Source: an uncultured Draconibacterium sp. (lineage in GTDB: Bacteria; Bacteroidota; Bacteroidia; Bacteroidales; Prolixibacteraceae). From it: a stretch of 64,000 nt of DNA. The DNA is taken from assembly GCA_947492175.1 (NCBI GenBank), contig CANLMQ010000012.1, positions 1 through 64,000 of the forward strand, written 5' to 3'. The notes under the pieces are model-generated. The model was not told the origin of the DNA. It worked only from the letters and a program-made list of their open reading frames with translations, and ran no database searches. Positions 45,891-54,712 of the stretch are shown here, piece by piece (within the stretch, counting starts at the first letter, position 1; every line of letters starts with the position of its first letter). Position numbers and translations under genes: made by a program.

Positions 45891-47948
45891 ATGATAAATG
45901 AAAAACTGCTTCATCCGGAAAGTATTGTAATTGTAGGCGCTTCAAATAATACAAGTAAACCCGGAGGTAAAATTGTAAAAAACCTTATTGACCATAACTT
46001 TAAAGGCGATTTATTTGCTATTAATCCTGTAGAATCCCAAATACAGGGTATTCCGGCTTTTAACAGTGTTGCAGAACTTCCCGATATCGATTTGGCTATT
46101 CTGGCTATTCCTGCAAAGTATTGTTTGGAGACTGTTACCCAATTGGCGGAAGAAAACAACACAAAAGCTTTTATAATTATTTCGGCCGGTTTTGGTGAAA
46201 CGGATGAAGCTGGCAAGGAACTGGAACATAAAATTGTTGAGGTTATAAATAGAAATAATGCGTGCTTAATTGGTCCGAACTGTATTGGAGTTATGACACC
46301 CTCGCATGCCAGTGTTTTTACTACTCCAATTCCAGAATTAACTCCCGAAGGTTGCGACTTTATATCCGGATCAGGTGCTACGGCCGTTTTTATTATGGAA
46401 TCGGGTATTCCTAAAGGCTTGCGTTTTGCAAATGTTTTTTCGGTTGGAAACAGTGCTCATACCGGGGTTGAAGATATTTTAGCTTACCTCGATGAAACCT
46501 ACGTAACTGGTATCAGTCCTCGTGTAAAACTGCTTTATATTGAGAACATCAATAATCCCGATAAATTACTTTTTCATGCCACTTCGTTAATTAAGAAAGG
46601 ATGTAGAATTGCTGCAATTAAAGCGGGTAGTTCGTCGGCAGGCAGCCGTGCTGCATCGTCGCATACCGGCGCATTAACAAGTTCCGATGCTGCAGTGGAA
46701 GCTTTATTCCGAAAAGCTGGAATTGTACGTTGTTACGGACGCGAAGAATTAACCACTGTGGCCAGTGTTTTTATGGGAAAGGAACTTGTGGGTGAAAAAC
46801 TGGGTATTATTACACATGCAGGCGGTCCGGGTGTAATGCTTACCGATGCTTTGGAAGCTGGCGGGTTAAAGATACCTGAAATTGAAGATTCGCCTGCAAA
46901 AACAGCCTTGTTAGAGAAGTTGTTTCCTGGATCATCGGTAGAAAATCCGATCGACTTTTTGGCTACCGGAACGGCTGAACAACTGGGGCACATTATTGAT
47001 GCCTGTGAAAAAGATTTTGATGTGGACGGAATGGCTGTGATTTACGGAAGCCCCGGACTTTTCCCAATCGGTGATGTGTACGATCTCCTTTCTGAAAAAA
47101 TGAAGATTTGTAAAAAGCCGATTTATCCGATTTTGCCATCTATTATTAATGTAAAAGAAGATGTGGCGCATTTCCTTTCGCGGGGGAATGTTAATTTCCC
47201 GGATGAAGTGTTGCTTGGCCGGGCACTGACAAAGGTGATGAATACACCACAGCCATCGGTGAGTGAAAATGGTGCAGAACTGATTAATAGTGATGAAATA
47301 AGAGCCGTTATTGAAAAAGCCGGTAATGGCTATCAATCTCCGGAAATAATACATAAGTTGTTTGACATTGCCGGTATTCCAATGGTTAAAGAGGAAGTGG
47401 CAACAACGGAGGCAGAAGCGGTTTTGGCTGCTTTGAATATTGGTTTCCCGGTGGTGATGAAAGTCGTAGGTCCGGTTCATAAAACCGATGTTGGGGGTGT
47501 GGTACTTAACATTCGCAATGTAAACGAGGTCCGAAAGGAATTTCATCACCTTTATCAGATTGAAGGAACAGAAGGTGTGTTGATTGCGCAAATGGCTTCG
47601 GGCACCGAACTCTTTCTGGGAGCAACTTACGAAGATACTTTCGGTCATGTGGTTTTATGCGGAATGGGAGGAATTTATGTGGAGGTAATGAAAGATGTGG
47701 CATCGGGACTGGCACCACTTTCAACTACAGAAGCAATGTCGATGATTAAAAGCCTGAAATCCTATAAAATACTGCAGGGATACCGAAATCAAAAAGGCGT
47801 AAACATTGATAAGTTTGCCGATATTCTGGTTCGTTTGTCGTGGCTGCTTCGGCACGCTACCGAAATTAAAGAGATTGACATCAATCCGCTGTTAGGAAAC
47901 GAAAATGAAATTTTGGCAGTAGATGCTCGTATTAGGGTAGAAAAGTAG
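45891..47948 (+). CDS. ADP-forming acetyl/acyl-CoA synthetase, fused alpha-beta
   Basis: A 685-residue enzyme that joins the two subunits of NDP-forming acyl-CoA synthetases. It makes ATP from acetyl-CoA or another acyl-CoA with release of the acid, in substrate-level phosphorylation. The CoA-binding Rossmann domain (about 5-130) has IVIVGASNNTSKPGG. The succinyl-CoA-ligase-like domains follow, with the phosphorylated His258 in AASSHTGAL. The ATP-grasp part (about 465-685) has GFPVVMKVVGPVHKTDVGGVV, and the closing EIDINPLL holds metal ligands. It could equally be a protein acetyltransferase relative, but no GNAT domain is present. It is a single gene with a terminator. Confidence 0.92.
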   Translation: MINEKLLHPESIVIVGASNNTSKPGGKIVKNLIDHNFKGDLFAINPVESQIQGIPAFNSVAELPDIDLAILAIPAKYCLETVTQLAEENNTKAFIIISAGFGETDEAGKELEHKIVEVINRNNACLIGPNCIGVMTPSHASVFTTPIPELTPEGCDFISGSGATAVFIMESGIPKGLRFANVFSVGNSAHTGVEDILAYLDETYVTGISPRVKLLYIENINNPDKLLFHATSLIKKGCRIAAIKAGSSSAGSRAASSHTGALTSSDAAVEALFRKAGIVRCYGREELTTVASVFMGKELVGEKLGIITHAGGPGVMLTDALEAGGLKIPEIEDSPAKTALLEKLFPGSSVENPIDFLATGTAEQLGHIIDACEKDFDVDGMAVIYGSPGLFPIGDVYDLLSEKMKICKKPIYPILPSIINVKEDVAHFLSRGNVNFPDEVLLGRALTKVMNTPQPSVSENGAELINSDEIRAVIEKAGNGYQSPEIIHKLFDIAGIPMVKEEVATTEAEAVLAALNIGFPVVMKVVGPVHKTDVGGVVLNIRNVNEVRKEFHHLYQIEGTEGVLIAQMASGTELFLGATYEDTFGHVVLCGMGGIYVEVMKDVASGLAPLSTTEAMSMIKSLKSYKILQGYRNQKGVNIDKFADILVRLSWLLRHATEIKEIDINPLLGNENEILAVDARIRVEK

Positions 47949-47980
47949 CTTTATTCCAAAACAAAACTTTTTATTACGAA

Positions 47981-48011
47981 AAAGGCCGCTATTTATAAAA
48001 AAGCGGCCTTT
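47981..48011. terminator. Bidirectional terminator
   Basis: AAAGGCCGCT/AGCGGCCTTT stem between the convergent synthetase and fabI genes, with an A-run on the left and T on the right. Confidence 0.85.
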
Positions 48012-48032
48012 GTAAAATATAGTAAGTCAATT

Positions 48033-48899
48033 TTAGTCGTAACTGTGATCTTTACTTCTTTTTCCTGTTGCTTCGTCGGTGTACAAACCTTTTTCGTACT
48101 GTTGAAGTGCACGCAGACTCATACCCATGTTCGAGAATCCACCATCGTTAAACAGGTTCTGCATGGTTACTTTTCTAGTCAAATCCGAAAACATAGTAAT
48201 GCAATAATCAGCACACTCATCGCCGGTTGCATTACCCAATGGAGACATTCTTTCTGCAAAATCCAACAAACGATCGAAACCTTTTACTCCGCTTCCGGCA
48301 GTAGTCATTGTTGGCGACTGAGAAATAGTATTTACTCTCACCCGACGTTCGCGACCATAAATATAACCGAAGCTACGCGCTATTGATTCAAGCAATGATT
48401 TTGCATCTGCCATATCGTTGTACCCAAAAAAAGTACGCTGGGCTGCCACATACGACAGCGCAACCACAGAACCCCATTCGTTTATGGCGTCCAGCTTGCG
48501 GGCTGTTTGCAGTACTTTATGAAACGAAATGGCTGACACATCAAGTGTTTTGTCCAGGTAATTATAATCTAAATCACTATAGTGACGTTCTTTTCTAACA
48601 TTTGGCGACATACCGATTGAGTGAAGTACAAAATCGATTTTCCCGCCTAAAAAATCCATCGACTCAGTAAATAAATTTGTTAAATCATCAATTTTTGTTG
48701 CATCGGCACCTATAACTTTCGTGTTTAATTTCTCCGCCAAAGCATTGGTTTCACCCATGCGTAACGCTACCGGTGTATTTGTAAGCGTTAGTGTTGCGCC
48801 TTCTTCATGCGCTCGTTCTGCTACTTTCCAGGCAATCGAATCCGGATTTAATGCTCCAAAAATAATTCCCCGCTTTCCTTCTAATAAGTTATTTCCCAT
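48033..48899 (-). CDS. fabI: Enoyl-[acyl-carrier-protein] reductase (NADH)
   Basis: Catalyses the last step of each fatty-acid elongation cycle. It has 288 residues, of the divergent SDR type typical of FabI. The nucleotide-binding start is GIIFGALNPDSIAWKVAERAHEEGA, with FabI-style spacing. Catalytic Tyr160 and Lys167 are in GYNDMADAKSLL (Tyr-x6-Lys, the FabI signature). SQSPTMTTAGSGVKGFD corresponds to the substrate-binding loop. It is slightly longer than E. coli FabI because of a C-terminal tail with EKGLYTDEATGKRSKDHSYD. It is monocistronic, with its own -7 box, and should be essential unless another enoyl reductase exists. Confidence 0.95.
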   Translation of the reverse strand: MGNNLLEGKRGIIFGALNPDSIAWKVAERAHEEGATLTLTNTPVALRMGETNALAEKLNTKVIGADATKIDDLTNLFTESMDFLGGKIDFVLHSIGMSPNVRKERHYSDLDYNYLDKTLDVSAISFHKVLQTARKLDAINEWGSVVALSYVAAQRTFFGYNDMADAKSLLESIARSFGYIYGRERRVRVNTISQSPTMTTAGSGVKGFDRLLDFAERMSPLGNATGDECADYCITMFSDLTRKVTMQNLFNDGGFSNMGMSLRALQQYEKGLYTDEATGKRSKDHSYD

Positions 48900-49497
48900 A
48901 ATTGTTTTTTATGAAATAGGCTACAAAGTTAATTGAGATCAGTTCTAAATACTATTAGTTTGATTCATTTTCAGCTTAAAACTCTGCTTTGTTAACTTTT
49001 TTAATCGAATATTGTTCACTGGCATTCGAAAATTAAGTTGCAAATTTTGTTGAAAAGATTCTTTGGTTCATAATTCGTTGCACTATTTATAGAGTAATAT
49101 ACCGCGAATTCTTTATAAAAAAATAGCAGTTGAAAAATATTCTTTGAATGAATCTCGAGCATTGAAAGGACATTTCTGTATAGTTAATGTACGGATGAAC
49201 GTGGAGTTTTTAAAGGAAAGAATTAATTAGATGCACATTGCAGTAAAAATCATTTCAAATAAGTACTAACTTTTGTAGTTTTGACATTCAATAAAGAAGT
49301 ATGTTCTAAAAAGAACGGATTTTGCTATAAATTGTGAGCTAATAATATAATAGTTATTATGAAGAGTACAATTAACTACGATTTGAAAATTAAATATATG
49401 TTCGAATGAAACGGGCGTGTTTATTCAAAAAAAGAGTTTATAGAGCTGCCTGTCATCCGTTATCTGACGAAATATCAACAAACAATTATATATTAAT
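48900..49497. other. Intergenic region without a gene
   Basis: About 600 bases between divergent genes, AT-rich. It holds the fabI -7 box near the left end. I see no RNA gene or repeat in the remainder. Confidence 0.6.
48924..48931 (-). promoter_or_regulatory. -7 box of fabI
   Basis: TAACTTTG on the minus strand, 25 bases before the ATG. No clear -33 TTTG. Confidence 0.45.
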
Positions 49498-51150
49498 ATG
49501 AAGAAGTTAGTATTCTTATTTGTAGCTGCAAGTATTACTTTTAGCTGCACAACAACAACTAAAAAAGACAAAAAAGAAGAGGGGAACATGGAAGTGAAGC
49601 AGGAAATAAAGAAAAAGGCAGACGAGTTTGTGTCGTTTAAATTAACCACCGATTTGAGTGTACTCACAGAGAAGGAAAAACAAATGCTTCCTTTATTATT
49701 TAAAGCTGCCAAATTAATGGAAGAAATTTATTGGATGGAAGCTTTTGGAAATAAAGAAGAATTGTGCGCGAAAGATTGGGATGAGTATACCCGGAAGTTT
49801 CTCAGCATTAATTATGGTCCGTGGGAGCGTTTAAATGCCAACAAGCCATTTTTAGCTGAATATAAAGAAAAACCGGCTGGCGCTAATTTCTATCCAGTCG
49901 ACATGACAAAAGAGGAATTTGAGGCCTGGGGAGATGAATCGAAAACAAGTCTTTATACCCTAATACGCAGAGGCGAAGACGGCCAGTTGAAATCAATTCC
50001 TTACCACATCGCATTTAAAGAGCAAATTGAAAAAGCTGCAAACTTATTGATAGAGGCTGCAGCTCTGGCTGAAGATCCGGGATTGAAAAAATACCTCGAA
50101 AAACGCTCAGAAGCTTTACTAACCGACAATTATTTTGATAGTGATGTGGCCTGGATGGAAATGAAAAACAATACAATTGAATTTATTATCGGGCCTATTG
50201 AAAACTATGAAGACCAACTGTATGGTTACAAAGCAGCACACGAATCTTTTATTTTGATTAAAGACAAAGACTGGAGTAAAAAACTGGAGAAATATGCAGC
50301 ATTGCTTCCTGGCTTACAAACGGCTTTACCATGCGAGGAAAAATACAAAAATGAAACTCCGGGAATGGATTCCGATATGAATGTATATGATGCAATTTTC
50401 TATGCCGGCGATTGTAATGCAGGAAGTAAAACCATTGCTATTAACCTGCCTAACGACGAGGTGGTACGCAATACAAAAGGTAGCCGTAAACTTCAGCTGA
50501 AAAATTCGATGCAGGCAAAATTTGATAAAATTCTGGTTCCCATAGCCGAATTGTTAATTGCCGAAGACCAGCGCAGTCATGTAAAATTCGATGCTTTTTT
50601 TGAAAATACGATGTTTCATGAAGTTGCCCATGGTTTGGGAATGGGAAATACGGCAGACAAAAGTACAACAGTTCGGGAGGCATTAAAAGACGCATATACA
50701 TCAATGGAAGAAGCCAAAGCCGACATTCTTGGATTGTGGTGTGTATACCAGCTTAACGAGATGGGTGAGTTCAGCGAAAAAGATATGATGGACAACTTTG
50801 TAACTTTTATGGCAGGTATATTTCGTTCCGTCCGTTTTGGAGCAGCTAGTGCACATGGAAAAGCCAATATGATGCGTTTCTATTATTTCCAGGAAACAGG
50901 AGCCTTTACACGCGATGAGGCGACCGGAACTTACCGGGTTAACTACGATAAAATGAAACAGGCAATGTTGGATCTTTCGGCTGATGTACTCAAAATTCAG
51001 GGAGATGGCGATTACGAAACAGCTCAAAATCTGCTTAAAGAAAAAGGATACATCCGCGAAGCCCTTCAACGCGATCTTAACAGAATTGGTGAAGCCGGCA
51101 TTCCGCGCGACATTATTTTCGAACAGGGAGAAGAGGTACTGGGGCTGTAG
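49498..51150 (+). CDS. M49-like (DPP III family) zinc metallopeptidase, lipoprotein
   Basis: A 550-residue exported protein with a lipoprotein signal ending ITFSC (Cys17). It aligns in layout with the catalytic half of dipeptidyl-peptidase III relatives from Bacteroidota (YDAIFYAGDCNAGSKTIAINLPND, EDQRSHVKFDAFFENTMFHEVAHGLGMG, then SMEEAKADILGLW). The zinc motif is HEVAH (374-378), a normal HExxH, whereas classical M49 enzymes have HExxxH; the third ligand would be a Glu in EEAKAD (404-409). It is shorter than true DPP III. I infer a peptidase or amidase with altered active-site geometry; specificity unknown. It ends at a terminator. Confidence 0.8.
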   Translation: MKKLVFLFVAASITFSCTTTTKKDKKEEGNMEVKQEIKKKADEFVSFKLTTDLSVLTEKEKQMLPLLFKAAKLMEEIYWMEAFGNKEELCAKDWDEYTRKFLSINYGPWERLNANKPFLAEYKEKPAGANFYPVDMTKEEFEAWGDESKTSLYTLIRRGEDGQLKSIPYHIAFKEQIEKAANLLIEAAALAEDPGLKKYLEKRSEALLTDNYFDSDVAWMEMKNNTIEFIIGPIENYEDQLYGYKAAHESFILIKDKDWSKKLEKYAALLPGLQTALPCEEKYKNETPGMDSDMNVYDAIFYAGDCNAGSKTIAINLPNDEVVRNTKGSRKLQLKNSMQAKFDKILVPIAELLIAEDQRSHVKFDAFFENTMFHEVAHGLGMGNTADKSTTVREALKDAYTSMEEAKADILGLWCVYQLNEMGEFSEKDMMDNFVTFMAGIFRSVRFGAASAHGKANMMRFYYFQETGAFTRDEATGTYRVNYDKMKQAMLDLSADVLKIQGDGDYETAQNLLKEKGYIREALQRDLNRIGEAGIPRDIIFEQGEEVLGL

Positions 51151-51179
51151 TTTTATTATATTCCGGTAGGACTGGATGG

Positions 51180-51217
51180 AAGGAGAATGTTTTTATAAAT
51201 ATTCTCCTTCTTTTTTT
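51180..51217 (+). terminator. Terminator of the M49-like gene
   Basis: AAGGAGAAT/ATTCTCCTT stem followed by C and seven T. Confidence 0.85.
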
Positions 51218-51297
51218 CGGTACTGAAGCCATAAACTATTTCCTGTTTAACATTCCATTAACAACCTTATACCTCCGATTATAATTATATTTGCTTC

Positions 51298-51810
51298 GTG
51301 AAAGTTGTCGGGCACATATCACTGTTTATAATGGCGGTCATCTTTTTGATCACTTCCTCAGGATTTATGGTCTTTAAAACAAATTGTTCTTGTTCAGGAT
51401 TAGAGCAAACCAGTGTTTTTATACGACCCGAAACATGCGAGGATACCTTTCACCGGCATCATAAACACGATGACAACCAAAATGAAATTCAAAGTAGTGC
51501 AGAGGAATGTCACGACTGTTCTTCTCACGAATGTCACGACTGCGCCGTTCATATACAAAGTTGTGGTTGCGATTCTCCTGAAATTTTCTTTTTTAAACTA
51601 AAAGATAAAGTAACCAATAACGACCTTGCTTTCATTCACGTTCAAAGTATCAATTTATTTGTAGCTAGCGCCGATATTTTTACCGGGTTAAAGACAATTA
51701 ATAATTATGACTTTGAGGTAAATTATTACATAGATCCGCCTCCTCAAATTAACACTTCGCTGGACTTTCTTATTCAAATTAACCAGCTGAAAATACCTTC
51801 ATTAGCCTAA
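51298..51810 (+). CDS. Secreted Cys/His-rich metal-associated protein (HYC_CC_PP type)
   Basis: A 170-residue protein with an N-terminal hydrophobic signal and an SSGFMVFKTNCSC opening typical of Bacteroidota HYC_CC_PP proteins. It has His clusters (FHRHHKHDD) and Cys/His motifs (ECHDC twice, then CGCD). It ends with YIDPPPQ near the C-terminus, as the family does. Such proteins sit upstream of TonB receptors and HMA proteins and are thought to bind copper or related metals in the periplasm; the role is not proven. The start is a GTG. An ATG 33 bases in would cut the signal peptide. A -7-like TATATTTG lies only a few bases before the GTG, which leaves the start somewhat uncertain. Confidence 0.75.
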   Translation: MKVVGHISLFIMAVIFLITSSGFMVFKTNCSCSGLEQTSVFIRPETCEDTFHRHHKHDDNQNEIQSSAEECHDCSSHECHDCAVHIQSCGCDSPEIFFFKLKDKVTNNDLAFIHVQSINLFVASADIFTGLKTINNYDFEVNYYIDPPPQINTSLDFLIQINQLKIPSLA

Positions 51811-51954
51811 AGTAATTTCTTAACGCCATTTTGAACCCGAAAATAGCAGATGATATTTCTGTTTACTAAAACAGATTTTGCTTCATTTTCGATCAAAGTG
51901 ACTGGAATTTCTACAAATTTTTACTTGGCAATTTTGTCATTTATACTTTAAGCA

Positions 51955-54162
51955 ATGAAGAAATACATATTATTACTATTATTTATTCCGTTTTTATCGT
52001 TTTCTCAAAACATTGAAGGAGTGGTGTTTGGGAACGATGAAGAAGGAAAACAACCGCTTCCCGGCGTAAATATTGTCTGGGAAGGAACAAGTGAAGGAAC
52101 CGCTTCAAGCCCTGATGGTTCTTTTAAAATTAAACAAAAAAGAGATCAGCATAAACTTGTGTTCAGTTTTGTGGGATACGAATCGCAGGTGCTTCACGTG
52201 CACGATTCAGATCCGGTAGAAGTTGTGTTGCAACCGAATTTGGAATTGGAAGAGGTAACCGTAGTTAAAAAGAACCGCGGTACGTATTTGTCAACTATCA
52301 ATCCAATTCAAACCGAAAATATTGGTGGGGCCGAATTGCACAAGGCAGCCTGTTGTAACCTGGCCGAAAGTTTCGAAACCAATCCCTCGGTTGATGTGAG
52401 TTACAGCGATGCAATTACAGGAGCAAAACAAATTAAACTGTTGGGGCTCGACGGAACATATTCGCTGTTGCAGATTGAAAATATGCCAAATTTACGCGGA
52501 TTAGCTACTACTTTTGGATTAACTTATATTCCCGGTCCCTGGCTGGAATCGATTCAGGTATCGAAAGGGGCGGCTTCGGTACTAAATGGATACGATGCCA
52601 TTGCCGGCCAGATTAATGCTGAGCTTAAAAAGCCCGACTCTAAAGAGAAACTGTTTCTCAACCTTTATCGGAACAAAGACGGACGAAGTGAATTTAACGG
52701 AAATGCAAATATAAAGTTAAAAGGCGACAAACTAACTACGGGTATTTTTATGCATGCTCACGATCTGTCGAAGAGAAATGACCATAACAATGATGGATTT
52801 ATCGATCATCCCTTGTCGCGTATGTTTCAACTTGGAAACCGTTGGAAATACAATAACCAAAAGGGACATATGATACAGGCCGGTTTTAATGTTTTAACAG
52901 AAGATCGGCTTGGCGGGCAAGTTGGAGCAGATCGTAACATGGAACCGTCGTTGTCGAATCCATACGGCGTAAATATAAATAACGATCGTATCGATGCATT
53001 TTTTAAAACCGGTTATGTTTGGCCCGATACAAGAACCGCAGTGGCGTTTTTATCGAACTTTTCGCGTCACGAAACCGAGTCGTATTATGGTTTAACAGAT
53101 TACAATGCCGACGAAACCCGGTTTTATGCAAGTGCTGTTTTAACACGCGATTTAAACGAAGCCGCAACACATATTTTAAATACCGGGGCAAGTTTTATCT
53201 ACGACGATTTTAACGAAATACTGTACAATCAGGATATTCAACGTACCGAGAAAGTTCCCGGAATTTTTACCGAATATACTTTTAAGCCCAATCCCAACCT
53301 GACATTAATGACAGGAATACGTGCTGATTTTCATAACGAATTCGGGACATTTGTAACACCACGTATGCATTTTCGTTACCGGATGGGGCCGCATTTTACC
53401 ATTCGTACCAGCGCCGGGAAAGGTTACCGCACTGCCAATGTACTTTCCGAAAATACATTTATGCTGGCTAATGCAAGACCACTGCTGTGGAACGAGGATG
53501 CAATGCAGGAGGAGGCCTGGAACTATGGAATAGCTTTTATTCAGAATTATACCTTGCTGGGAAGGGATTTAACTTTGAATGCTGAATTCTTCCGGACCGA
53601 TTTTCAGTCGCAACTAATTGTTGATCGTGAAACATCGGCAGACTACATTTTACTGGCTGCACTTGACGGTAAATCGTATGCAAACAGTTTGCAATTTGAT
53701 TTACGCTGGCAGCCTGTTGAACGTTTTGATCTGTTGCTGGCATACCGTGTAAACGACATTAAACAAACAATTGGCGGCGAGTTAAAAGAGAAACCGCTTA
53801 CCAACAACTACAAAGGTTTGATAAATTTGAATTATACGACTAAGCTGAAAAAGTGGATGTTTGATTATACCATACAACTTAATGGGGGAGGACGTATTCC
53901 GGTTATAGCAACAGATGCAACCCCGGTTATGGCCGATCAAAAATTTTCTTCTTATACGGTAATGAATGCACAGGTTACAAAATACTTCAGGTATTGGAAC
54001 ATTTATGTGGGTGCCGAAAACTTAAACGATTTTAAACAAAAGAATCCCATTGCAGGTGCCGACGATCCATTTGGTGCGGAGTTTAATGCCACCAACGTTT
54101 GGGGCCCGGTTCTTGGTCGAAAAGTATATGTGGGATTAAGGTTTAGCTTAAATTACGAGTAA
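51955..54162 (+). CDS. TonB-dependent receptor, putative metal or metallophore uptake
   Basis: A 735-residue outer-membrane receptor. The signal peptide is 1-17. A carboxypeptidase-regulatory-like beta-sandwich (about 19-95; EGVVFGNDEEGKQPLPGVNIVWEG, then GSFKIKQKRDQHKLVFSFVGY) precedes the plug domain (about 105-225). KAACCNLAESFETNPSVDV with a Cys pair and GAASVLNGYDAIAGQINAEL are in the plug. The barrel fills the rest and ends FSLNYE. The Cys-Cys plug motif and the adjacent Cys/His-rich and HMA genes suggest heavy-metal (copper-type) transport, but the ligand is inferred from context only. It has no SusD partner. The gene follows the Cys/His-rich gene by 144 bp. Confidence 0.9.
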   Translation: MKKYILLLLFIPFLSFSQNIEGVVFGNDEEGKQPLPGVNIVWEGTSEGTASSPDGSFKIKQKRDQHKLVFSFVGYESQVLHVHDSDPVEVVLQPNLELEEVTVVKKNRGTYLSTINPIQTENIGGAELHKAACCNLAESFETNPSVDVSYSDAITGAKQIKLLGLDGTYSLLQIENMPNLRGLATTFGLTYIPGPWLESIQVSKGAASVLNGYDAIAGQINAELKKPDSKEKLFLNLYRNKDGRSEFNGNANIKLKGDKLTTGIFMHAHDLSKRNDHNNDGFIDHPLSRMFQLGNRWKYNNQKGHMIQAGFNVLTEDRLGGQVGADRNMEPSLSNPYGVNINNDRIDAFFKTGYVWPDTRTAVAFLSNFSRHETESYYGLTDYNADETRFYASAVLTRDLNEAATHILNTGASFIYDDFNEILYNQDIQRTEKVPGIFTEYTFKPNPNLTLMTGIRADFHNEFGTFVTPRMHFRYRMGPHFTIRTSAGKGYRTANVLSENTFMLANARPLLWNEDAMQEEAWNYGIAFIQNYTLLGRDLTLNAEFFRTDFQSQLIVDRETSADYILLAALDGKSYANSLQFDLRWQPVERFDLLLAYRVNDIKQTIGGELKEKPLTNNYKGLINLNYTTKLKKWMFDYTIQLNGGGRIPVIATDATPVMADQKFSSYTVMNAQVTKYFRYWNIYVGAENLNDFKQKNPIAGADDPFGAEFNATNVWGPVLGRKVYVGLRFSLNYE

Positions 54163-54273
54163 TAAAAAGATAAATATATAATAACCAGCTGCAGGAAGTT
54201 AGAGGTACTTAATAAAGAGCGAGGGAAAAGCTATATATTGTGACTCTATGCCTACAGAACAAAACAAAACAAA

Positions 54274-54645
54274 ATGAAAAAACTAATTTATTTATTGATG
54301 CTGGCCATGTTTATTGGACTCACAGCAACCGAAACATTTGCGCAAAAAAAACAGGACAAGGTGGTCTGCTTTAAAAGCAACATGGATTGTACCGACTGTG
54401 AAAAAAAGGTGTACGAATACTTGAAATTTGAAAAGGGGATTAAAGACCTGAAAGTTGATCATGCATCGAATACCATTTTTGTAAAATACAAAGACGGTAA
54501 AAACTCTGATGAAAATCTGGCAAAAGCAGTTGAGAAAAAAGGATACAAAGCTGAAAAGATAAGTCAGGAAGAGTATAAAAAGATTGTGGCTGAAACCTCA
54601 AAACACGGTCATGACCACAACCACGAACAGCATAACGAAAGGTAA
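54274..54645 (+). CDS. Exported heavy-metal-associated (HMA) domain protein
   Basis: A 123-residue protein with a signal peptide (1-24, ending TFAQ). A single ferredoxin-like HMA domain (about 28-98) carries the metal motif M-D-C-T-D-C (Cys39, Cys42). The C-terminal tail is His-rich (HGHDHNHEQH). It should bind a soft metal such as copper in the periplasm, and pass it to or take it from the TonB receptor and the Cys/His-rich protein just upstream; that is inferred from gene order. It ends before a terminator and a 1-kb gene-free island. Confidence 0.9.
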   Translation: MKKLIYLLMLAMFIGLTATETFAQKKQDKVVCFKSNMDCTDCEKKVYEYLKFEKGIKDLKVDHASNTIFVKYKDGKNSDENLAKAVEKKGYKAEKISQEEYKKIVAETSKHGHDHNHEQHNER

Positions 54646-54667
54646 TAATACGTTTATCTACAGGAAG

Positions 54668-54711
54668 AAGGCTGTCCTTGTTTGTTTACAGACGATGGGC
54701 AGCCTTTTTTA
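54668..54711 (+). terminator. Terminator of the HMA gene
   Basis: AAGGCTGTCC/GGGCAGCCTT stem with a 19-nt loop, then T-run and TATT. Confidence 0.8.
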
Positions 54712-54712
54712 T

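Noticed and set aside
46932..47648. 238-codon minus-strand open frame
   Set aside because: It lies wholly inside the acyl-CoA synthetase gene, has no family features and is rich in residues typical of antisense shadows.
51955..54162. SusC-type glycan transporter
   Set aside because: The receptor is about 735 residues, there is no SusD partner, and neighbours are metal-binding proteins.
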